Shown here piece after piece: positions 32,023-43,289 of a stretch of 64,000 nt of DNA (its first letter is position 1; every line of letters starts with the position of its first letter). Location: assembly GCF_030297015.1 (NCBI RefSeq), contig NZ_AP028056.1, positions 2,366,939 to 2,430,938 on the forward strand, in the 5' to 3' direction. Below the pieces are notes generated by a model. The model was not told the origin of the DNA, ran no database searches, and saw only the letters and a program-made list of their open reading frames with translations. The stretch is from Brooklawnia propionicigenes (lineage in GTDB: Bacteria > Actinomycetota > Actinomycetes > Propionibacteriales > Propionibacteriaceae). Made by a program: the position numbers and the translations under genes.

Positions 32023-32859
32023 ATGGCAATTCGCAAGTACAAGCCGACCACTCCCGGTCGCCGTGGTGCGAGCGTCTCCGACTTCGCCGAAGTCACCCGC
32101 TCGACTCCTGAGAAGTCGCTGGTGGCCCCCAAGACGAAGACCGGTGGACGCAACAACCAGGGTCGCATCACGACGCGTCACATCGGTGGCGGTCACAAGC
32201 AGGCTTACCGCCTGATCGATTTCAAGCGTTACGACAAGGACGGCGTGCCGGCCAAGGTCGCTCACATCGAGTACGACCCGAACCGTACCGCCCGCATCGC
32301 GCTGCTGCACTACGCGGACGGCGAGAAGCGTTACATCATCGCTCCGGCGGGCTTGGCACAAGGTGCCGTGGTCGTCTCGGGCGTCGAGGCCGATATCAAG
32401 CCCGGCAACAACCTGCCGCTGCGCAACATCCCGGTCGGCACCACGGTGCACGCCGTGGAGTTGCGTCCCGGCGGCGGAGCCAAGATGGGCCGCTCGGCCG
32501 GTGTGGCCATTCAGCTGGTGGCCCGCGAGGGCAAGCACGCCACGCTGCGGATGCCTTCGGGCGAGATGCGGATGGTCGACGTGCGCTGCCGCGCCACGAT
32601 CGGTGCAGTCGGCAACGCCGAGCAGTCCAACATCAACTGGGGCAAGGCCGGCCGGATGCGCTGGAAGGGCGTCCGTCCGACTGTCCGCGGTGTTGTGATG
32701 AACCCGCACGACCACCCGCACGGTGGTGGCGAGGGCCGTACCTCCGGTGGTCGTCATCCGGTGTCACCTTGGGGCAAGCCGGAAGGCCGCACCCGTAGCA
32801 AGAAGAAGGCCAGTAGCAAGTTGATCGTCCGTCGCCGCAAGACCGGCAAGAAGCGCTGA
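32023..32859 (+). CDS. rplB: 50S ribosomal protein L2
   Basis: This 278-residue L2 has [37 protein letters not shown] and the C-terminal [16 protein letters not shown] with the conserved histidine near the peptidyl transferase centre. It follows rplW by 23 nt, with GACGAGA upstream. Confidence 0.98.
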   Translation: MAIRKYKPTTPGRRGASVSDFAEVTRSTPEKSLVAPKTKTGGRNNQGRITTRHIGGGHKQAYRLIDFKRYDKDGVPAKVAHIEYDPNRTARIALLHYADGEKRYIIAPAGLAQGAVVVSGVEADIKPGNNLPLRNIPVGTTVHAVELRPGGGAKMGRSAGVAIQLVAREGKHATLRMPSGEMRMVDVRCRATIGAVGNAEQSNINWGKAGRMRWKGVRPTVRGVVMNPHDHPHGGGEGRTSGGRHPVSPWGKPEGRTRSKKKASSKLIVRRRKTGKKR

Positions 32860-32874
32860 CAGGGAGTTTAGGTA

Positions 32875-33156
32875 ATGCCACGCAGCCTTAAGAAGGGTCC
32901 CTTCGTCGACGAGCACCTGGCCAAGAAGGTCGATGCCCAGAACGAGAAGGGCACCAAGAACGTCATCAAGACTTGGTCGCGACGCTCGATGATCGTGCCC
33001 GACATGCTCGGTCACACCATCGCGGTGCATGACGGTCGCAAGCATGTGCCGGTGTTCATCACCGAGGCCATGATCGGTCACAAGCTCGGAGAGTTCGCCC
33101 CCACGCGTACTTTCCGCGGCCATGTGAAGGACGACAAGAAGAGCCGTCGGCGCTGA
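32875..33156 (+). CDS. rpsS: 30S ribosomal protein S19
   Basis: This 93-residue S19 reads [14 protein letters not shown], then [30 protein letters not shown] and [12 protein letters not shown]. It binds the 30S head with S13. It sits 15 nt after rplB, with AGGGAGT as ribosome binding site. Confidence 0.98.
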   Translation: MPRSLKKGPFVDEHLAKKVDAQNEKGTKNVIKTWSRRSMIVPDMLGHTIAVHDGRKHVPVFITEAMIGHKLGEFAPTRTFRGHVKDDKKSRRR

Positions 33157-33186
33157 CGCCTGGGGAGACAAGGAACTGATTCGACA

Positions 33187-33606
33187 ATGAGCAACAACAA
33201 CGAGCGACCCAGCCGTCGCCTTGCCCTGCTCGGCGATCGGCCTGGCTCGTATGCCATCGCGCGTCACGTGCGGATGAGCCCGACGAAGGTCCGCCGAGTG
33301 GTCGACCTGGTGCGCGGGATGGACGTCAACGATGCCCTGGCCACGCTGCGGTTCGCCCCGCAGGCGGCCAGCGAGCCGGTCTACAAGGTGGTCGCCTCCG
33401 CGGTCGCCAACGCCGAGAACACCGAGTCCCTGCGCGCGGACGACCTGTACGTTTCACAGGCGTTCGTCGACGAGGGCGTGACCATGCGCCGCATCCGGCC
33501 ACGCGCCAAGGGTTCGGCAAGCCGCATCTACAAGCGCGCCAGCCACATCACCGTGGTGGTCGAGCCCAAGGCCGCCGAGGCCGCCAACACCAAGAAGGAG
33601 GCCTGA
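33187..33606 (+). CDS. rplV: 50S ribosomal protein L22
   Basis: This 139-residue L22 has an actinobacterial-type N-terminal extension, then [29 protein letters not shown] and the tunnel-lining hairpin around [27 protein letters not shown]. It is in order between rpsS and rpsC, with 2 nt before rpsC. Confidence 0.97.
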   Translation: MSNNNERPSRRLALLGDRPGSYAIARHVRMSPTKVRRVVDLVRGMDVNDALATLRFAPQAASEPVYKVVASAVANAENTESLRADDLYVSQAFVDEGVTMRRIRPRAKGSASRIYKRASHITVVVEPKAAEAANTKKEA

Positions 33607-33608
33607 GC

Positions 33609-34445
33609 ATGGGACAGAAGATCAACCCGATCGGCTTCCGCCTGGGTGTGACCACAGACCACACCGCTCGCTGGTATGCCGACAAGCAGTACGCCGAGTT
33701 CGTGGGCGAGGACGACAAGATCCGCAAGTACCTGACGAGCTCGCTGGAGCGCGCCGGTATCAGCAAGATCGAGATCGAGCGTCGCTCCGAGCGCGTCACC
33801 ATCTTCCTGCACGCTGCTCGTCCGGGCATCGTCATCGGCCGTAACGGTGCCGAGGCCGAGCGGGTTCGTGCAGCGCTGGAGAAGATGACCGGCAAGCAGG
33901 TCCAGCTGAACATCCTCGAGGTGCGCAACCCCGAGACCGACGCCCAGCTGGTCGCCCAGGGCATCGCCGAGCAGCTCGGCGCCCGCGTGGCCTTCCGCCG
34001 CGCGATGCGCAAGGCCCAGCAGACCGCCATGCGCGCCGGTGCCCAGGGCATCCGCGTGAAGTGCTCCGGTCGTCTGGGTGGCGCCGAAATGAGCCGCTCC
34101 GAGGGCTACCGCGACGGCCGTGTGCCGCTGCACACCCTGCGCGCCGATATCGACTACGGCTTCTACGAGGCCAAGACCACCTTCGGCCGCATCGGCGTGA
34201 AGGTCTGGATCTACAAGGGCGATGTGATCGGCACCCGCGCCGAGCGCGCCGCCCAGAAGGCGGCCCGTCAGGCCGCTCCGTCACGTGGTCAGCGGTCGAA
34301 CCGTCGTCCCGGACGCGGCGAGGGCCGCGACCGTGGTGATCGTGGTGGACGCCGCAATCGGGCCGAAGAGGCTCGCAGCGAGGCTCCCGCCGCAGCTGAC
34401 CAGGGCGCTGCCAGCGCCCCCGCTACCGAGAACGCAGGAGCCTGA
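33609..34445 (+). CDS. rpsC: 30S ribosomal protein S3 with basic C-terminal extension
   Basis: This 278-residue S3 has [14 protein letters not shown], the KH domain with [17 protein letters not shown] and the C-terminal domain with [27 protein letters not shown]. After the S3 core (~210) come about 65 residues, first Arg/Gly-rich and then Ala/Glu-rich, longer than in E. coli S3 (233). S3 lines the mRNA entry channel and has helicase activity with S4 and S5. Confidence 0.97.
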   Translation: MGQKINPIGFRLGVTTDHTARWYADKQYAEFVGEDDKIRKYLTSSLERAGISKIEIERRSERVTIFLHAARPGIVIGRNGAEAERVRAALEKMTGKQVQLNILEVRNPETDAQLVAQGIAEQLGARVAFRRAMRKAQQTAMRAGAQGIRVKCSGRLGGAEMSRSEGYRDGRVPLHTLRADIDYGFYEAKTTFGRIGVKVWIYKGDVIGTRAERAAQKAARQAAPSRGQRSNRRPGRGEGRDRGDRGGRRNRAEEARSEAPAAADQGAASAPATENAGA

Positions 34446-34447
34446 GC

Positions 34448-34864
34448 ATGCTGATTCCTCGTCGAGTGAAGCACCGCAAGCAGCACCGCCCGCACCGCGA
34501 CGGTCTGGCCAAGGGTGGCACTCAGCTGGCCTTCGGCGACTACGGCATTCAGTCGCTGGAGTCGTCCTACCTGACCAACCGGCAGATCGAGGCCGCGCGT
34601 ATTGCGATGACCCGTCACATCAAGCGTGGTGGCAAGGTCTGGATCAACGTCTTCCCCGATCGTCCGCTGACCAAGCACCCGGCCGAGTCCCGGATGGGTT
34701 CGGGCAAGGGCTCTCCGGAGTTCTGGGTCGCCAATATCAAGCCCGGACGCGTGCTTTTCGAGCTGTCCGGTGTTACCGAGGATGTGGCTCGTGAAGCCAT
34801 GCGCCTCGCCATTCACAAACTGCCCTTCAAAGCCCGCTTCATCAAGCGCGAAGAGGTGAACTGA
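34448..34864 (+). CDS. rplP: 50S ribosomal protein L16
   Basis: This 138-residue L16 begins [14 protein letters not shown] and contains [32 protein letters not shown] and [21 protein letters not shown]16 sits by the A-site tRNA elbow. It is packed 2 nt from both neighbours. Confidence 0.98.
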   Translation: MLIPRRVKHRKQHRPHRDGLAKGGTQLAFGDYGIQSLESSYLTNRQIEAARIAMTRHIKRGGKVWINVFPDRPLTKHPAESRMGSGKGSPEFWVANIKPGRVLFELSGVTEDVAREAMRLAIHKLPFKARFIKREEVN

Positions 34865-34866
34865 CC

Positions 34867-35112
34867 ATGGCTGACACCAAGGCACTCAACGCCGTCGAGT
34901 TGCGCGGTCTGTCCGGCAAGGAGCTCAACGACCAGGTTCTGGCACTGAAGGAAGAGCTGTTCAACCTGCGCTTCCAGTCGGCCACCGGTCAGCTGAGTTC
35001 CACCGCTCGGCTGCGTGAGGTTCGCAAGGACATCGCCCGCATCTACACGGTGCTGCAGGAACGCAACCTCGGCATCATCGAAGACCCAGATCAGAAGGCT
35101 GACGAAGCATGA
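34867..35112 (+). CDS. rpmC: 50S ribosomal protein L29
   Basis: This 81-residue L29 has [31 protein letters not shown] and [20 protein letters not shown], the two-helix hairpin at the tunnel exit. The stop overlaps the rpsQ start by 4 nt (ATGA). Confidence 0.97.
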   Translation: MADTKALNAVELRGLSGKELNDQVLALKEELFNLRFQSATGQLSSTARLREVRKDIARIYTVLQERNLGIIEDPDQKADEA

Positions 35113-35384
35113 GCGAGACGAACACCGAACCCCGGCGCGCCGGACGCAAGGTCCGCGAGGGCGTCGTGGTGTCCGACAAGATGGACAAGACCATCGTGGT
35201 CGCGGTCGCTGATCGCGTGAAGCACCCGCTGTACGGCAAGGTCCTGAGCCAGACCACCAAGCTGAAGGCCCACGACGAGGACAACCAGGCCGGCGTGGGT
35301 GACCGCGTGCGCGTCATGGAGACTCGTCCGCTGTCGGCTACCAAGCGCTGGCGCTTGATCGAGATCGTCGAGAAGGCCCGCTAA
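35109..35384 (+). CDS. rpsQ: 30S ribosomal protein S17
   Basis: This 91-residue S17 carries [33 protein letters not shown] and [20 protein letters not shown]. It is a primary 16S rRNA binding protein of the OB fold. The ATG overlaps the rpmC stop. An 83-nt gap precedes rplN. Confidence 0.98.
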   Translation: MSETNTEPRRAGRKVREGVVVSDKMDKTIVVAVADRVKHPLYGKVLSQTTKLKAHDEDNQAGVGDRVRVMETRPLSATKRWRLIEIVEKAR

Positions 35385-35467
35385 TACCGTCCTGGCAAAA
35401 TCCAGGGCAACCCAACGAGTTCCGCAAGGCCCTCTGAACAGGGAACCGGTGGAGCGGAGGAGAAGAA

Positions 35468-35836
35468 ATGATCCAGCAGGAGACGCGACTGCGAGTCGCC
35501 GACAACACTGGTGCCAAGGAGATCTTGTGCATCCGTGTGCTCGGTGGTTCGAAGCGTCGCTACGCCGGTCTCGGTGACACGATCGTGGCCACCGTGAAGG
35601 ACGCCATCCCCGGCGGCAACGTCAAGAAGGGCGATGTGGTCAAGGCCGTCATCGTCCGTACCGCCAAGGAGCATCGTCGCGCCGACGGCTCCTACATCAA
35701 GTTCGACGAGAATGCGGCTGTCATCCTGAAGAACGACGGCGAGCCTCGCGGCACCCGCATCTTCGGCCCGGTCGCTCGTGAACTGCGCGACAAGAAGTTC
35801 ATGCGCATCGTGTCGCTCGCCCCGGAGGTGATCTGA
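35468..35836 (+). CDS. rplN: 50S ribosomal protein L14
   Basis: This 122-residue L14 starts [18 protein letters not shown] and has [42 protein letters not shown]. It is placed at the interface of the 50S subunit. GGAGCGGAGGAG lies upstream. It opens the spc-type cluster. Confidence 0.98.
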   Translation: MIQQETRLRVADNTGAKEILCIRVLGGSKRRYAGLGDTIVATVKDAIPGGNVKKGDVVKAVIVRTAKEHRRADGSYIKFDENAAVILKNDGEPRGTRIFGPVARELRDKKFMRIVSLAPEVI

Positions 35837-36205
35837 GTGAAGCTCAAGAAGGGTGACCGCGTCAAGGTCATCGCGGGCAAGGACAAGGGTGCGGTCGGCG
35901 AGATCATGGCCGTCTACCCGGACGCCAACCGCGTCCTGGTTCAGGGCGTGAACATCATGAAGCGCCATGTGCGCGATCAGGCCGACCCGAATACCGGGCG
36001 TACCACCAAGGGTGGTGTCATCAGCTCGGAGGCGCCGATTCATGCGTCGAACGTGCAGCTGGTGACCAAGGATGCCGACGGCAACGAGGTGTTGACCCGC
36101 GCAGGTTCGCAGCGCGTCGAGGTCACCAAGACCCGTTCCGACGGCTCGGAGTACACCCGCACCCGTGGTGTGCGTATCGCCCGCAAGACCGGGAAGGAGA
36201 TCTGA
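35837..36205 (+). CDS. rplX: 50S ribosomal protein L24
   Basis: This 122-residue L24 has the KOW motif [30 protein letters not shown] and [18 protein letters not shown]. The GTG directly follows the rplN stop. The C-terminus (residues 88-122) carries extra Arg/Thr-rich sequence typical of actinobacteria. The stop overlaps the next ATG by one base. Confidence 0.97.
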   Translation: MKLKKGDRVKVIAGKDKGAVGEIMAVYPDANRVLVQGVNIMKRHVRDQADPNTGRTTKGGVISSEAPIHASNVQLVTKDADGNEVLTRAGSQRVEVTKTRSDGSEYTRTRGVRIARKTGKEI

Positions 36206-36888
36206 TGGCCCGCAAGTCCGAAGCCGTCGAGAAGCCGGCCGAGGTGGTCCGCGCGTCCGCTGCGACCACCCCGCGCCTCAAGAAGCGCTATCGCGAAGAG
36301 ATCGTGCCCGCGCTGAACGAAGAGTTCAAGTACGCCAACGTGATGCAGATCCCCGGTCTGACCAAGATCGTGGTGAACATGGGCGTCGGCGAGGCTGCTC
36401 ACGATTCGAAGATCCTGGATGGAGCGATCCGCGATCTGACCGCCATCACCGGACAGAAGCCGCAGGTGACCAAGGCCCGCAAGTCCATCGCGCAGTTCAA
36501 GCTGCGTGAGGGTCAGGCGATCGGCTGCCACGTCACGCTGCGGGGCGACCGCATGTGGGAGTTCGCCGACCGGCTGCTGACCACCGCGCTGCCGCGGATC
36601 CGCGACTTCCGTGGGTTGAACGGCAACCAGTTCGATGGCAATGGCAACTACACCTTCGGTCTGAACGAGCAGGTCATGTTCCACGAGATCGATCAGGACA
36701 AGATCGATCGCCTGCGCGGTATGGACATCACCTTCGTCACCACCGCCACCAACGATCGCGAGGGCCGGGCGCTGCTCAAGCATCTGGGCTTCCCGTTCAA
36801 GGCTGTCGATGACGCCAAGGCCCAGCGTGGCGTGAAGATCCAGTTCAAGTCGAAGTCGGCTGCCAAGGCCGCCGCGAAGAGGAAGTGA
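36205..36888 (+). CDS. rplE: 50S ribosomal protein L5
   Basis: This 227-residue L5 has an added N-terminal ~28 residues, then [39 protein letters not shown] and [25 protein letters not shown]. It binds 5S rRNA. The C-terminus ends in a Lys/Ala tail. One-base overlap with rplX suggests coupling. Confidence 0.97.
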   Translation: MARKSEAVEKPAEVVRASAATTPRLKKRYREEIVPALNEEFKYANVMQIPGLTKIVVNMGVGEAAHDSKILDGAIRDLTAITGQKPQVTKARKSIAQFKLREGQAIGCHVTLRGDRMWEFADRLLTTALPRIRDFRGLNGNQFDGNGNYTFGLNEQVMFHEIDQDKIDRLRGMDITFVTTATNDREGRALLKHLGFPFKAVDDAKAQRGVKIQFKSKSAAKAAAKRK

Positions 36889-36895
36889 GGCCGCG

Positions 36896-37081
36896 ATGGC
36901 CAAGACTGCTCTGCGGGTCAAGCAGGCCCGCAAGCCGAAGTTCAAGGTGCGCGCCTACACCCGCTGCCAGCGTTGCGGACGGCCGAGGTCGGTTTACCGT
37001 ACCTTCGGTCTGTGCCGCATCTGCCTGCGTGAGCTCGCCCATGCCGGCGCGCTGCCGGGTGTGACCAAGTCTTCCTGGTGA
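36896..37081 (+). CDS. rpsN: 30S ribosomal protein S14, zinc-binding type Z
   Basis: This 61-residue short S14 has the zinc ribbon [20 protein letters not shown] and GVTKSSW at the end. The short C+ type replaces the ~100-residue form of proteobacteria. It is in the expected place between rplE and rpsH, 7 nt after rplE. Confidence 0.98.
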   Translation: MAKTALRVKQARKPKFKVRAYTRCQRCGRPRSVYRTFGLCRICLRELAHAGALPGVTKSSW

Positions 37082-37157
37082 GCTACTCACCGATCCCAAT
37101 CCCGACGCGGCAGGTCCCCTCACCGGGAAACCGCTGCGAGAAAGAGGCTCATAAGCC

Positions 37158-37565
37158 ATGACGATGACCGACCCGATCGCAGACATGCTGACGCGGCTGC
37201 GTAACGCGAATCAGGCCTACCACGATTCGACGACCATGCCCCACTCGAAGATCAAGGTGCGTATCGCCGAGATCCTCAAGCAGGAGGGCTACATCGAGTC
37301 CTACCAGGTGGCCGAGCCGGCTGACGGTGAGGTTGGCAAGACGCTGACCATCACCCTCAAGTACGGCGAGGATCGCACCCGCTCCCTGGCGGGGCTGCGC
37401 CGCATCAGCAAGCCCGGTCTGCGGGTCTACACGAAGTCGAACGACCTGCCCAAGGTTCTGGGTGGCATGGGAATCGCGATTATCTCGACCTCCCAGGGCC
37501 TCATGACCGACAAGCAGGCACACCAGAAGTCTGTGGGCGGGGAAGTCCTCGCCTACGTCTGGTGA
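37158..37565 (+). CDS. rpsH: 30S ribosomal protein S8
   Basis: This 135-residue S8 has [19 protein letters not shown], a [24 protein letters not shown] segment and the terminal GGEVLAYVW. In E. coli S8 also represses spc-operon translation. GAAAGAGG lies upstream of the ATG; a second ATG two codons on is also possible. Confidence 0.97.
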   Translation: MTMTDPIADMLTRLRNANQAYHDSTTMPHSKIKVRIAEILKQEGYIESYQVAEPADGEVGKTLTITLKYGEDRTRSLAGLRRISKPGLRVYTKSNDLPKVLGGMGIAIISTSQGLMTDKQAHQKSVGGEVLAYVW

Positions 37566-37594
37566 CCGGACGAGGATGAGAAGGAGGAACTGAC

Positions 37595-38137
37595 ATGTCA
37601 CGAATTGGCAAGCTCCCGATCACCGTCCCATCCGGTGTCGAGGTGACCATCGATGGTCGCGACGTGCGAGTCAAGGGTCCGAAGGGCACCTTGAGCCGTA
37701 CGATCTCCGCCCCCATCACTATTGAGAAGAACGATGAAGGCCAGCTGGTGGTCGCTCGTCCCGACGATGAGCGCAACTCGCGCGCACTGCACGGACTGAC
37801 CCGCACCCTGGTGAACAACATGGTCATCGGTGTCACCGATGGCTACTCGCGGACGCTCGAGATTGTCGGCGTCGGCTACCGCGTGATCCAGAAGACCCCG
37901 AAGCAGGTCGAGTTCGCCCTGGGCTTCAGCCATCCGGTGATCGTGGACGCCCCCGAGGGCATCACCTTCGAGGTCGAGACCCCGCAGCGGTTCCACATCC
38001 GTGGCATCGACAAGCAGGTCGTCGGCGAGGTGGCCGCGAACATTCGCAAGATTCGCAAGCCCGAGCCGTACAAGGGCAAGGGCGTGCGCTATCAGGGCGA
38101 GCACGTGCGCCGCAAGGCTGGAAAGGCTGGTAAGTGA
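37595..38137 (+). CDS. rplF: 50S ribosomal protein L6
   Basis: This 180-residue L6 has [61 protein letters not shown]. It has two related domains near the sarcin-ricin loop. AAGGAGGAAC precedes the ATG. The stop overlaps the next GTG by 4 nt. Confidence 0.98.
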   Translation: MSRIGKLPITVPSGVEVTIDGRDVRVKGPKGTLSRTISAPITIEKNDEGQLVVARPDDERNSRALHGLTRTLVNNMVIGVTDGYSRTLEIVGVGYRVIQKTPKQVEFALGFSHPVIVDAPEGITFEVETPQRFHIRGIDKQVVGEVAANIRKIRKPEPYKGKGVRYQGEHVRRKAGKAGK

Positions 38138-38523
38138 TCATGGCTATCTCGCTGCGTACGAGCAAGCACGAGGCCGCAAAGACGGCTGCTCGCGGACGCC
38201 GGGCCGCCCGTGGCCGCAAGAAGATCTTCGGCTACCCGGAGCGTCCTCGTCTGGTGGTCACCAAGAGCGCCCGCCACACCCTGGTTCAGGTCGTGGACGA
38301 TGTTGCCGGCAAGACGCTGGCTTCCGCGTCCACCATGGAGCCGGAGCTGCGCGCGCTGGCCGGCGACAAGTCGGCCCGGGCCGCCAAGGTTGGCGAGCTG
38401 ATCGCTCAGCGTGCCAAGGACGCCGGCGTCACGCAGGTCGTCTTCGACCGTGCAGGCCACCAATACCACGGCCGGATTGCTGCGCTGGCGGATGCCGCCC
38501 GCGAAGCCGGCCTCGGACTCTGA
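38134..38523 (+). CDS. rplR: 50S ribosomal protein L18
   Basis: This 129-residue L18 shows [30 protein letters not shown] and [28 protein letters not shown], the 5S rRNA binding family. The GTG at 38134 (GTGA overlap, GGAAAGG 7 nt upstream) is favoured; ATG 38140 would shorten it by two residues. Confidence 0.96.
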   Translation: MIMAISLRTSKHEAAKTAARGRRAARGRKKIFGYPERPRLVVTKSARHTLVQVVDDVAGKTLASASTMEPELRALAGDKSARAAKVGELIAQRAKDAGVTQVVFDRAGHQYHGRIAALADAAREAGLGL

Positions 38524-38547
38524 GACACGACGAAAGGTAGATGAGCG

Positions 38548-39159
38548 ATGAGTGAAACCCAGCGCGGCACTGGCCGCCAGGGCCAGCGTCGCGGCCGTGA
38601 TGATCGTCGTGGCCGTGACCAGAACAGCGATCGTGAGAAGAAGGATCAGTACCTCGAGCGGGTAGTGTCCATCAACCGCGTCGCCAAGGTCGTCCAGGGT
38701 GGCCGGCGCTTCAGCTTCACCGCGCTGGTCGTGGTGGGCGACGGCGAGGGCACCGTGGGTGTCGGCTACGGCAAGGCCAAGGAGGTGCCCGCGGCCATCG
38801 CCAAGGGCGTCGAGGAGGCCAAGAAGCACTTCTTCAAGGTGCCGATGGTGCAGCGCACCATCCCGCATCCGGTGATCGGTGAGCGCGCCGCTGGTGTGGT
38901 CATGCTGCGCCCGGCTTCGCCCGGTACCGGTGTGATCGCCGGTGGTTCGGCCCGTGCGGTCCTCGAATGCGCAGGCATTCAGGACGTGCTGGCCAAGTCG
39001 CTCGGCTCGGCCAACTCGATCAACGTGGTGCACGCCACCGTCGCGGCTCTCCAGCAGCTGGAGGAGCCGGAGCAGGTTGCCAAGCGGCGCGGCAAGTCGG
39101 TTGAGGAGGTCGCTCCGGCGGCTCTGCTCCGGGCTCGTAAGGAGGCGGCGCATGCCTGA
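38548..39159 (+). CDS. rpsE: 30S ribosomal protein S5
   Basis: This 203-residue S5 has a basic, Arg/Gly-rich start, then [46 protein letters not shown] and [25 protein letters not shown]5 affects decoding accuracy and forms part of the mRNA entry site. The stop overlaps rpmD by 8 nt. Confidence 0.98.
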   Translation: MSETQRGTGRQGQRRGRDDRRGRDQNSDREKKDQYLERVVSINRVAKVVQGGRRFSFTALVVVGDGEGTVGVGYGKAKEVPAAIAKGVEEAKKHFFKVPMVQRTIPHPVIGERAAGVVMLRPASPGTGVIAGGSARAVLECAGIQDVLAKSLGSANSINVVHATVAALQQLEEPEQVAKRRGKSVEEVAPAALLRARKEAAHA

Positions 39160-39334
39160 GCTGAAGGTGACCCAGGTGAAGTCCGGGATCGGCGAGAAGC
39201 CGGCTGCACGCAAGACCCTGCGTGCGCTGGGGCTGCGCAAGATCGGTGACCAGGTCGTGCACGCTGATCGTCCCGAGATTCGCGGGATGGCCCAGGCCGT
39301 GCGGCACCTGGTCGAAGTAGAAGAGGTGAACTGA
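39152..39334 (+). CDS. rpmD: 50S ribosomal protein L30
   Basis: This 60-residue L30 reads [31 protein letters not shown] and [24 protein letters not shown] is located 7-14 nt upstream inside rpsE. It overlaps the end of rpsE by 8 nt in another frame. Confidence 0.97.
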   Translation: MPELKVTQVKSGIGEKPAARKTLRALGLRKIGDQVVHADRPEIRGMAQAVRHLVEVEEVN

Positions 39335-39336
39335 CA

Positions 39337-39780
39337 ATGGCGCTGAAGGTACATCATCTGCGCCCCGCGCCCGGCGCACACACCGACGCCAAGCGCGTCG
39401 GTCGTGGCGAGGGCGGCAAGGGTGGCAAGACTGCCGGCCGCGGCACCAAGGGCAGCGGCGCACGCAAGAACATCCCCGAGAACTTCGAGGGTGGCCAGAT
39501 GCCGCTGCACATGCGCATCCCGAAGATGCGTGGCTTCCAGAACCCGTTCAAGGTGAGCTTCCAGGTCGTGAACGTTTCGCGGCTCGGCGAGCTGTTCCCC
39601 GAAGGCGGAGCTGTGAGCGTGGACGATCTGGTTGCCGCCGGCGCAGTCCGTTCGGGCAAGCCGGTCAAGGTGCTGGGCAGCGGTGAGGTCAGCGTGAAGC
39701 TCGACGTGACCGCGGATGCTTTCTCGGCGTCGGCCAAGCAGAAGATCGAGGCCGCCGGAGGTAGCGTCACCGAGCGGTGA
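39337..39780 (+). CDS. rplO: 50S ribosomal protein L15
   Basis: This 147-residue L15 has the Gly/Arg-rich N-terminal arm ([30 protein letters not shown]), [22 protein letters not shown] and the globular C-terminal domain. It is the last ribosomal gene before secY, and a terminator-like hairpin separates them. Confidence 0.97.
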   Translation: MALKVHHLRPAPGAHTDAKRVGRGEGGKGGKTAGRGTKGSGARKNIPENFEGGQMPLHMRIPKMRGFQNPFKVSFQVVNVSRLGELFPEGGAVSVDDLVAAGAVRSGKPVKVLGSGEVSVKLDVTADAFSASAKQKIEAAGGSVTER

Positions 39781-39820
39781 CCTGCTGAGCGGTCCGACTG
39801 GTTCCAGTTGATTCAGTGAG

Positions 39821-39848
39821 ACGGGCGATCCCATCCGGGGTCGCCCGT
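39821..39848 (+). terminator. hairpin between rplO and secY
   Basis: ACGGGCGA (39821-39828) pairs with TCGCCCGT (39841-39848), with CCC/GGG inside, followed by CTTG. It suggests that secY-adk-map also uses its own promoter in the 178 nt before the secY start. Confidence 0.7.
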
Positions 39849-40026
39849 CTTGCCGTATCTGCTGCCGGCCAACAGGTGGCGCCAGCGATCTGACCGAACC
39901 GTGATCTGATCGGAGTAGGGGATAGCGTGCCCGGCTTGGTAGGCTACAAGAGTTTGCGTGCCGTGTGTGCGTTGTTCGTCCACCGACAAGCTGATCCATC
40001 ATCGAGTCAATGAAAGAGGGAACCGG

Positions 40027-41340
40027 ATGGTCTCCGCCTTCCTCAATGCGTTCCGGACGCCGGACCTTCGCAAGAAGATCCTCTTCACGCTGGGCATCCT
40101 GGTGCTGCTGCGGCTGGGTTCCACGATCCCGACGCCGAACGTCAACGCGAGCGCCATCCGCAGCTGTGCGACTGCCGCCACCACCGGCGAGTCCGCCGGG
40201 GTCTACTCGATGATCAACATGTTCTCTGGCGGCGCGTTGCTGCACCTGTCGATCTTCGCACTCGGCGTGATGCCCTACATCACGAGTTCGATCATCCTGC
40301 AGCTGCTGACCGTGGTCATTCCGCGCTTGGAGACGCTGAAGAAGGAGGGCGGCTCGGGCCAGCAGAAGATCACTCAGTACACCCGCTGGCTGACCATCGT
40401 CCTGGCGGTTCTGCAGGCCACCTCGTTCACGATGCTGGCGGTCAACGGCAATCTGTTCACCACCTGCGCCCTGGACATCGTCTACTCGAACGGCATCTTC
40501 CCGATCGTGGTGATGATCCTCACCATGACCGCAGGCACCTCGATCATCATGTGGTTCGGCGAGCTGATCACCGACCGCGGCGTCGGCAACGGCATGTCGG
40601 TCATCATCTTCACTCAGATCGCGGCGCGTTTCCCGGCATCCATGTGGAACATCCGCAACGGCCAGAACGACCCGAACCGCGGTCTGCTGGTGATGCTGCT
40701 GGTGATCGCGGTCGGTCTGCTGGTGATGGCCGGTGTCGTCTACGTCGAGCAGGCACAGCGCCGGATCCCGGTGCAGTACGCCAAGCGGATGGTTGGCAAC
40801 CGGCTGCTGGGCGGGTCGTCCACCTACATCCCGCTGAAGGTCAACCAGGCCGGTGTCATCCCGGTGATCTTCGCGAGCTCGATTCTGTATCTACCGGTGT
40901 TGTTCACCATGTTCTCGTCCACCGGCAAGGTCGCCGAATGGGTCTCCACCAACCTGGCGACCGGTACCGGGCTGTGGTACAACCTCATCTTCTTCGTCCT
41001 GATCATTTTCTTCGCGTACTTCTATGTCTCGATCACGTTCGACCCCGTCGAGATCAGCGACAACATGAAGAAGTACGGCGGCTTCATCCCGGGCATCCGC
41101 GCCGGCAAGCCCACCGAAGACTATCTGGCCTACGTGCTTTCGCGTTTGACCGCGCCAGGCGCTCTTTACCTTGGTATCATCTCGCTCATCCCATCGGTGG
41201 CGATCCTGCTGTTCAATGCTGATCAGAACTTCCCGTTCGGCGGGACGAGCCTCCTCATTATGGTGGGCGTTGGCCTCGACACGGTGAAGCAGATCGAGAG
41301 CCAGCTGCACCAGCGACATTACGAAGGATTCCTCAAATGA
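40027..41340 (+). CDS. secY: preprotein translocase subunit SecY
   Basis: This 437-residue integral membrane protein is the channel of the Sec translocon. It has ten hydrophobic helices, [17 protein letters not shown], the pore ring region and the cytoplasmic loop [16 protein letters not shown]. The C-terminus ends [19 protein letters not shown] 40027 with AAAGAGGGA upstream is preferred over the longer frame from 39958. Its partner SecE is at 7.8 kb. The stop overlaps the adk start (ATGA). Confidence 0.98.
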   Translation: MVSAFLNAFRTPDLRKKILFTLGILVLLRLGSTIPTPNVNASAIRSCATAATTGESAGVYSMINMFSGGALLHLSIFALGVMPYITSSIILQLLTVVIPRLETLKKEGGSGQQKITQYTRWLTIVLAVLQATSFTMLAVNGNLFTTCALDIVYSNGIFPIVVMILTMTAGTSIIMWFGELITDRGVGNGMSVIIFTQIAARFPASMWNIRNGQNDPNRGLLVMLLVIAVGLLVMAGVVYVEQAQRRIPVQYAKRMVGNRLLGGSSTYIPLKVNQAGVIPVIFASSILYLPVLFTMFSSTGKVAEWVSTNLATGTGLWYNLIFFVLIIFFAYFYVSITFDPVEISDNMKKYGGFIPGIRAGKPTEDYLAYVLSRLTAPGALYLGIISLIPSVAILLFNADQNFPFGGTSLLIMVGVGLDTVKQIESQLHQRHYEGFLK

Positions 41341-41915
41341 GACTGATCATTATGGGGGCTCCGGGCGCAGGTAAAGGCACCCAGGCCCCAAGCATCGCTA
41401 CCCACTACGGCATTCCGGCGATTTCGACCGGTGACATCTTCCGTGCGAACGTGAAGCAGAAGACCCCGCTGGGCCTCAAGGTGGAAGCGATCATGGCGGC
41501 CGGTGATTATGTTCCGGACGAGCTCACCGAGCAGATCGTCGCCGACCGGCTGGATCAGGACGATGCGCAGTCCGGCTTCCTGCTGGACGGCTTCCCCCGC
41601 ACCCTGCACCAGGTCGGCGCGCTGGACGACTACCTCGCCGAGCGCGGTCACCAGCTCGACGCCGTGCTGTCGCTGACCGTCGACACTGAGGCGCTCATTC
41701 AGCGTCTCCTGAAGCGCGCCCAGATCGAAGGACGCGCCGACGACTCCGAGGAGACCATCCGGCATCGCATGGACGTCTACCAGCAGGACACCAGCCCGTT
41801 GATCGACGACTACCGCGACCGCGGCCTGCTGATCGAGGTCGACGGCGACGGCCAGATCGCCGAGGTCTCCGAACGGATCTTCGCCGCACTGTCCGGGGTG
41901 GCTGACGCACGGTGA
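41337..41915 (+). CDS. adk: adenylate kinase, short form
   Basis: This 192-residue kinase balances ATP, ADP and AMP. It has the P-loop [39 protein letters not shown] and the LID start [20 protein letters not shown]. It lacks the ~27-residue extended zinc LID of the long form, as is usual in actinobacteria. It overlaps secY and map by 4 nt each, showing tight coupling. Confidence 0.97.
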   Translation: MRLIIMGAPGAGKGTQAPSIATHYGIPAISTGDIFRANVKQKTPLGLKVEAIMAAGDYVPDELTEQIVADRLDQDDAQSGFLLDGFPRTLHQVGALDDYLAERGHQLDAVLSLTVDTEALIQRLLKRAQIEGRADDSEETIRHRMDVYQQDTSPLIDDYRDRGLLIEVDGDGQIAEVSERIFAALSGVADAR

Positions 41916-42748
41916 ATCTACGCGGCATCGAGGTCAAAACCACCGAACAGATCCAAGCCATGCGCAAGGCCGGTCTGGTGGTGGCAGAGGCACTCATCGC
42001 CATGGGGGAGGCGGCGCGGCCCGGTGTCCGCACCGCCGACCTCGACACCGTCGCCCGCACGGTGCTGGGCGACCACGGCGCCACCAGTTCGTTCCTGAAC
42101 TACGGCACCGATTTCGGTATCCCGCCCTACCCGGCCACCGTGTGCATCTCGGTGGACGAAGAGGTCGTGCACGGCATCCCCGGCGACCGCCGGCTCGCCG
42201 AGGGTGACATCGTCTCGGTGGATTTCGGTGCGATCCTGAACGGCTGGCACGGTGACGCGGCACGAACCTTCATCGTCGGTGGCGGGACCACTCCCGAGGC
42301 CGCCGACCTGGTCGAGATCACCCGCAAAGCCATGTGGGACGGTATCGCGGCGGTGGCGTCCGCCAAGCGGGTGGGCGATGTCAGTGCCGCCATCCAGGCA
42401 TCGGCCACCCATTCGGGACGCCGGCTGGGCATCGTGCGCGAGTACACCGGGCACGGCATCGGCTCGGCCATGCATCAGCCGCCGGATGTGCCGAACTACG
42501 GCAACCCTCGACGCGGTCCGCGCCTGAGCACCGGTATGTGCCTGGCGATCGAACCCATCTTCACCCTCGGTTCGGCCGGCACGGTCGAACTGGACGACGA
42601 GTGGACAGCGGTCACCGACGACGGCTCGTGGGCCGCCCACTGGGAGAACACCGTGGCGATCACCGAGGACGGGCTGTGGGTGCTCACCGAGCCCGACGGG
42701 GGACGAGCCGAGCTCGCTGCCCGCGGTGTCACGATCAACGAGCTCTAG
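41912..42748 (+). CDS. map: methionine aminopeptidase type I
   Basis: This 278-residue metalloenzyme removes the initiator methionine. All five metal ligands are present: D104, D115, H181, E214 and E245, in [28 protein letters not shown] and WENT. The GTG start overlaps adk by 4 nt. A perfect palindrome (CCGACGGCCGTCGG, 42776-42789) shortly after the stop may serve as terminator. Confidence 0.97.
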   Translation: MNLRGIEVKTTEQIQAMRKAGLVVAEALIAMGEAARPGVRTADLDTVARTVLGDHGATSSFLNYGTDFGIPPYPATVCISVDEEVVHGIPGDRRLAEGDIVSVDFGAILNGWHGDAARTFIVGGGTTPEAADLVEITRKAMWDGIAAVASAKRVGDVSAAIQASATHSGRRLGIVREYTGHGIGSAMHQPPDVPNYGNPRRGPRLSTGMCLAIEPIFTLGSAGTVELDDEWTAVTDDGSWAAHWENTVAITEDGLWVLTEPDGGRAELAARGVTINEL

Positions 42749-42835
42749 CCACGTCCTCAAGGCCCTGCCAGTGCCCCGACGGCCGTCGGCAGTGGTGTCC
42801 CCAGCCGGAACCCACAGCCGGCCCGTCAGCGGCGA

Positions 42836-43123
42836 TCAGGACGCGAAAACCCCCAGCAAGGGGTTCCACTCGGTGATGGTCAGCGAGTCCAGGACGTCGT
42901 TCACCGACATCGGGTCATCGGCGACCAGAGCCCGCACCTGATCGACATTGTCGGCCGAAAAGATCAGCAGCGCGGAATCACGATCTGCACCGACGTAGGG
43001 GCCCGAAGCCTTGAGGGATCCCGCCTCGACCAGCGAGCGGAGATAGACGCGATGCTCGGGGCGCACCCGGGCGACCAGTTCGGCGTCACTGCTGTAGACG
43101 TACTGCACTGCGAAATAAGCCAT
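42836..43123 (-). CDS. YciI-family protein
   Basis: This 95-residue protein has the YCII ferredoxin-like fold pattern (YFAVQYVYSSDAELVARVRPEHRVYLRSLVEAG, SGPYVG, DDPMSVNDVLDSLTITEWNPLLG). The family His/Asp pair matches H in RPEH and D in ADDP. Function is unknown in general; some members act in aromatic degradation. The ATG at 43123 is preceded by TAAGCT 6 nt upstream and no Shine-Dalgarno, so a leaderless start is likely; an in-frame GTG two codons earlier is less likely. Confidence 0.85.
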   Translation of the reverse strand: MAYFAVQYVYSSDAELVARVRPEHRVYLRSLVEAGSLKASGPYVGADRDSALLIFSADNVDQVRALVADDPMSVNDVLDSLTITEWNPLLGVFAS

Positions 43124-43177
43124 GCGCACAGCTTAGGGGTGGAATGCCGATTCTGCCGCCCACCCAGGACCCCCGAT

Positions 43178-43206
43178 TTGGGCGGCGTGACGCAGAAGAG
43201 TAGCAT
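43178..43206 (+). promoter_or_regulatory. candidate infA promoter
   Basis: TTGGGC (43178-43183) and TAGCAT (43201-43206) have 17-nt spacing, about 84 nt before infA. Confidence 0.45.
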
Positions 43207-43289
43207 AGGACGTCGGTCATTGGGTTCATCATGCCCTCAGCATGTTGGGCCGGGTGACGTGCGTCCAACCATGCAGAGAGCAGGAGTGA

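Noticed and set aside
38092-40245. A 717-codon minus-strand frame across rplR, rpsE, rpmD, rplO and part of secY
   Set aside because: It spans several real genes and their gaps, with low-complexity composition and no motif.
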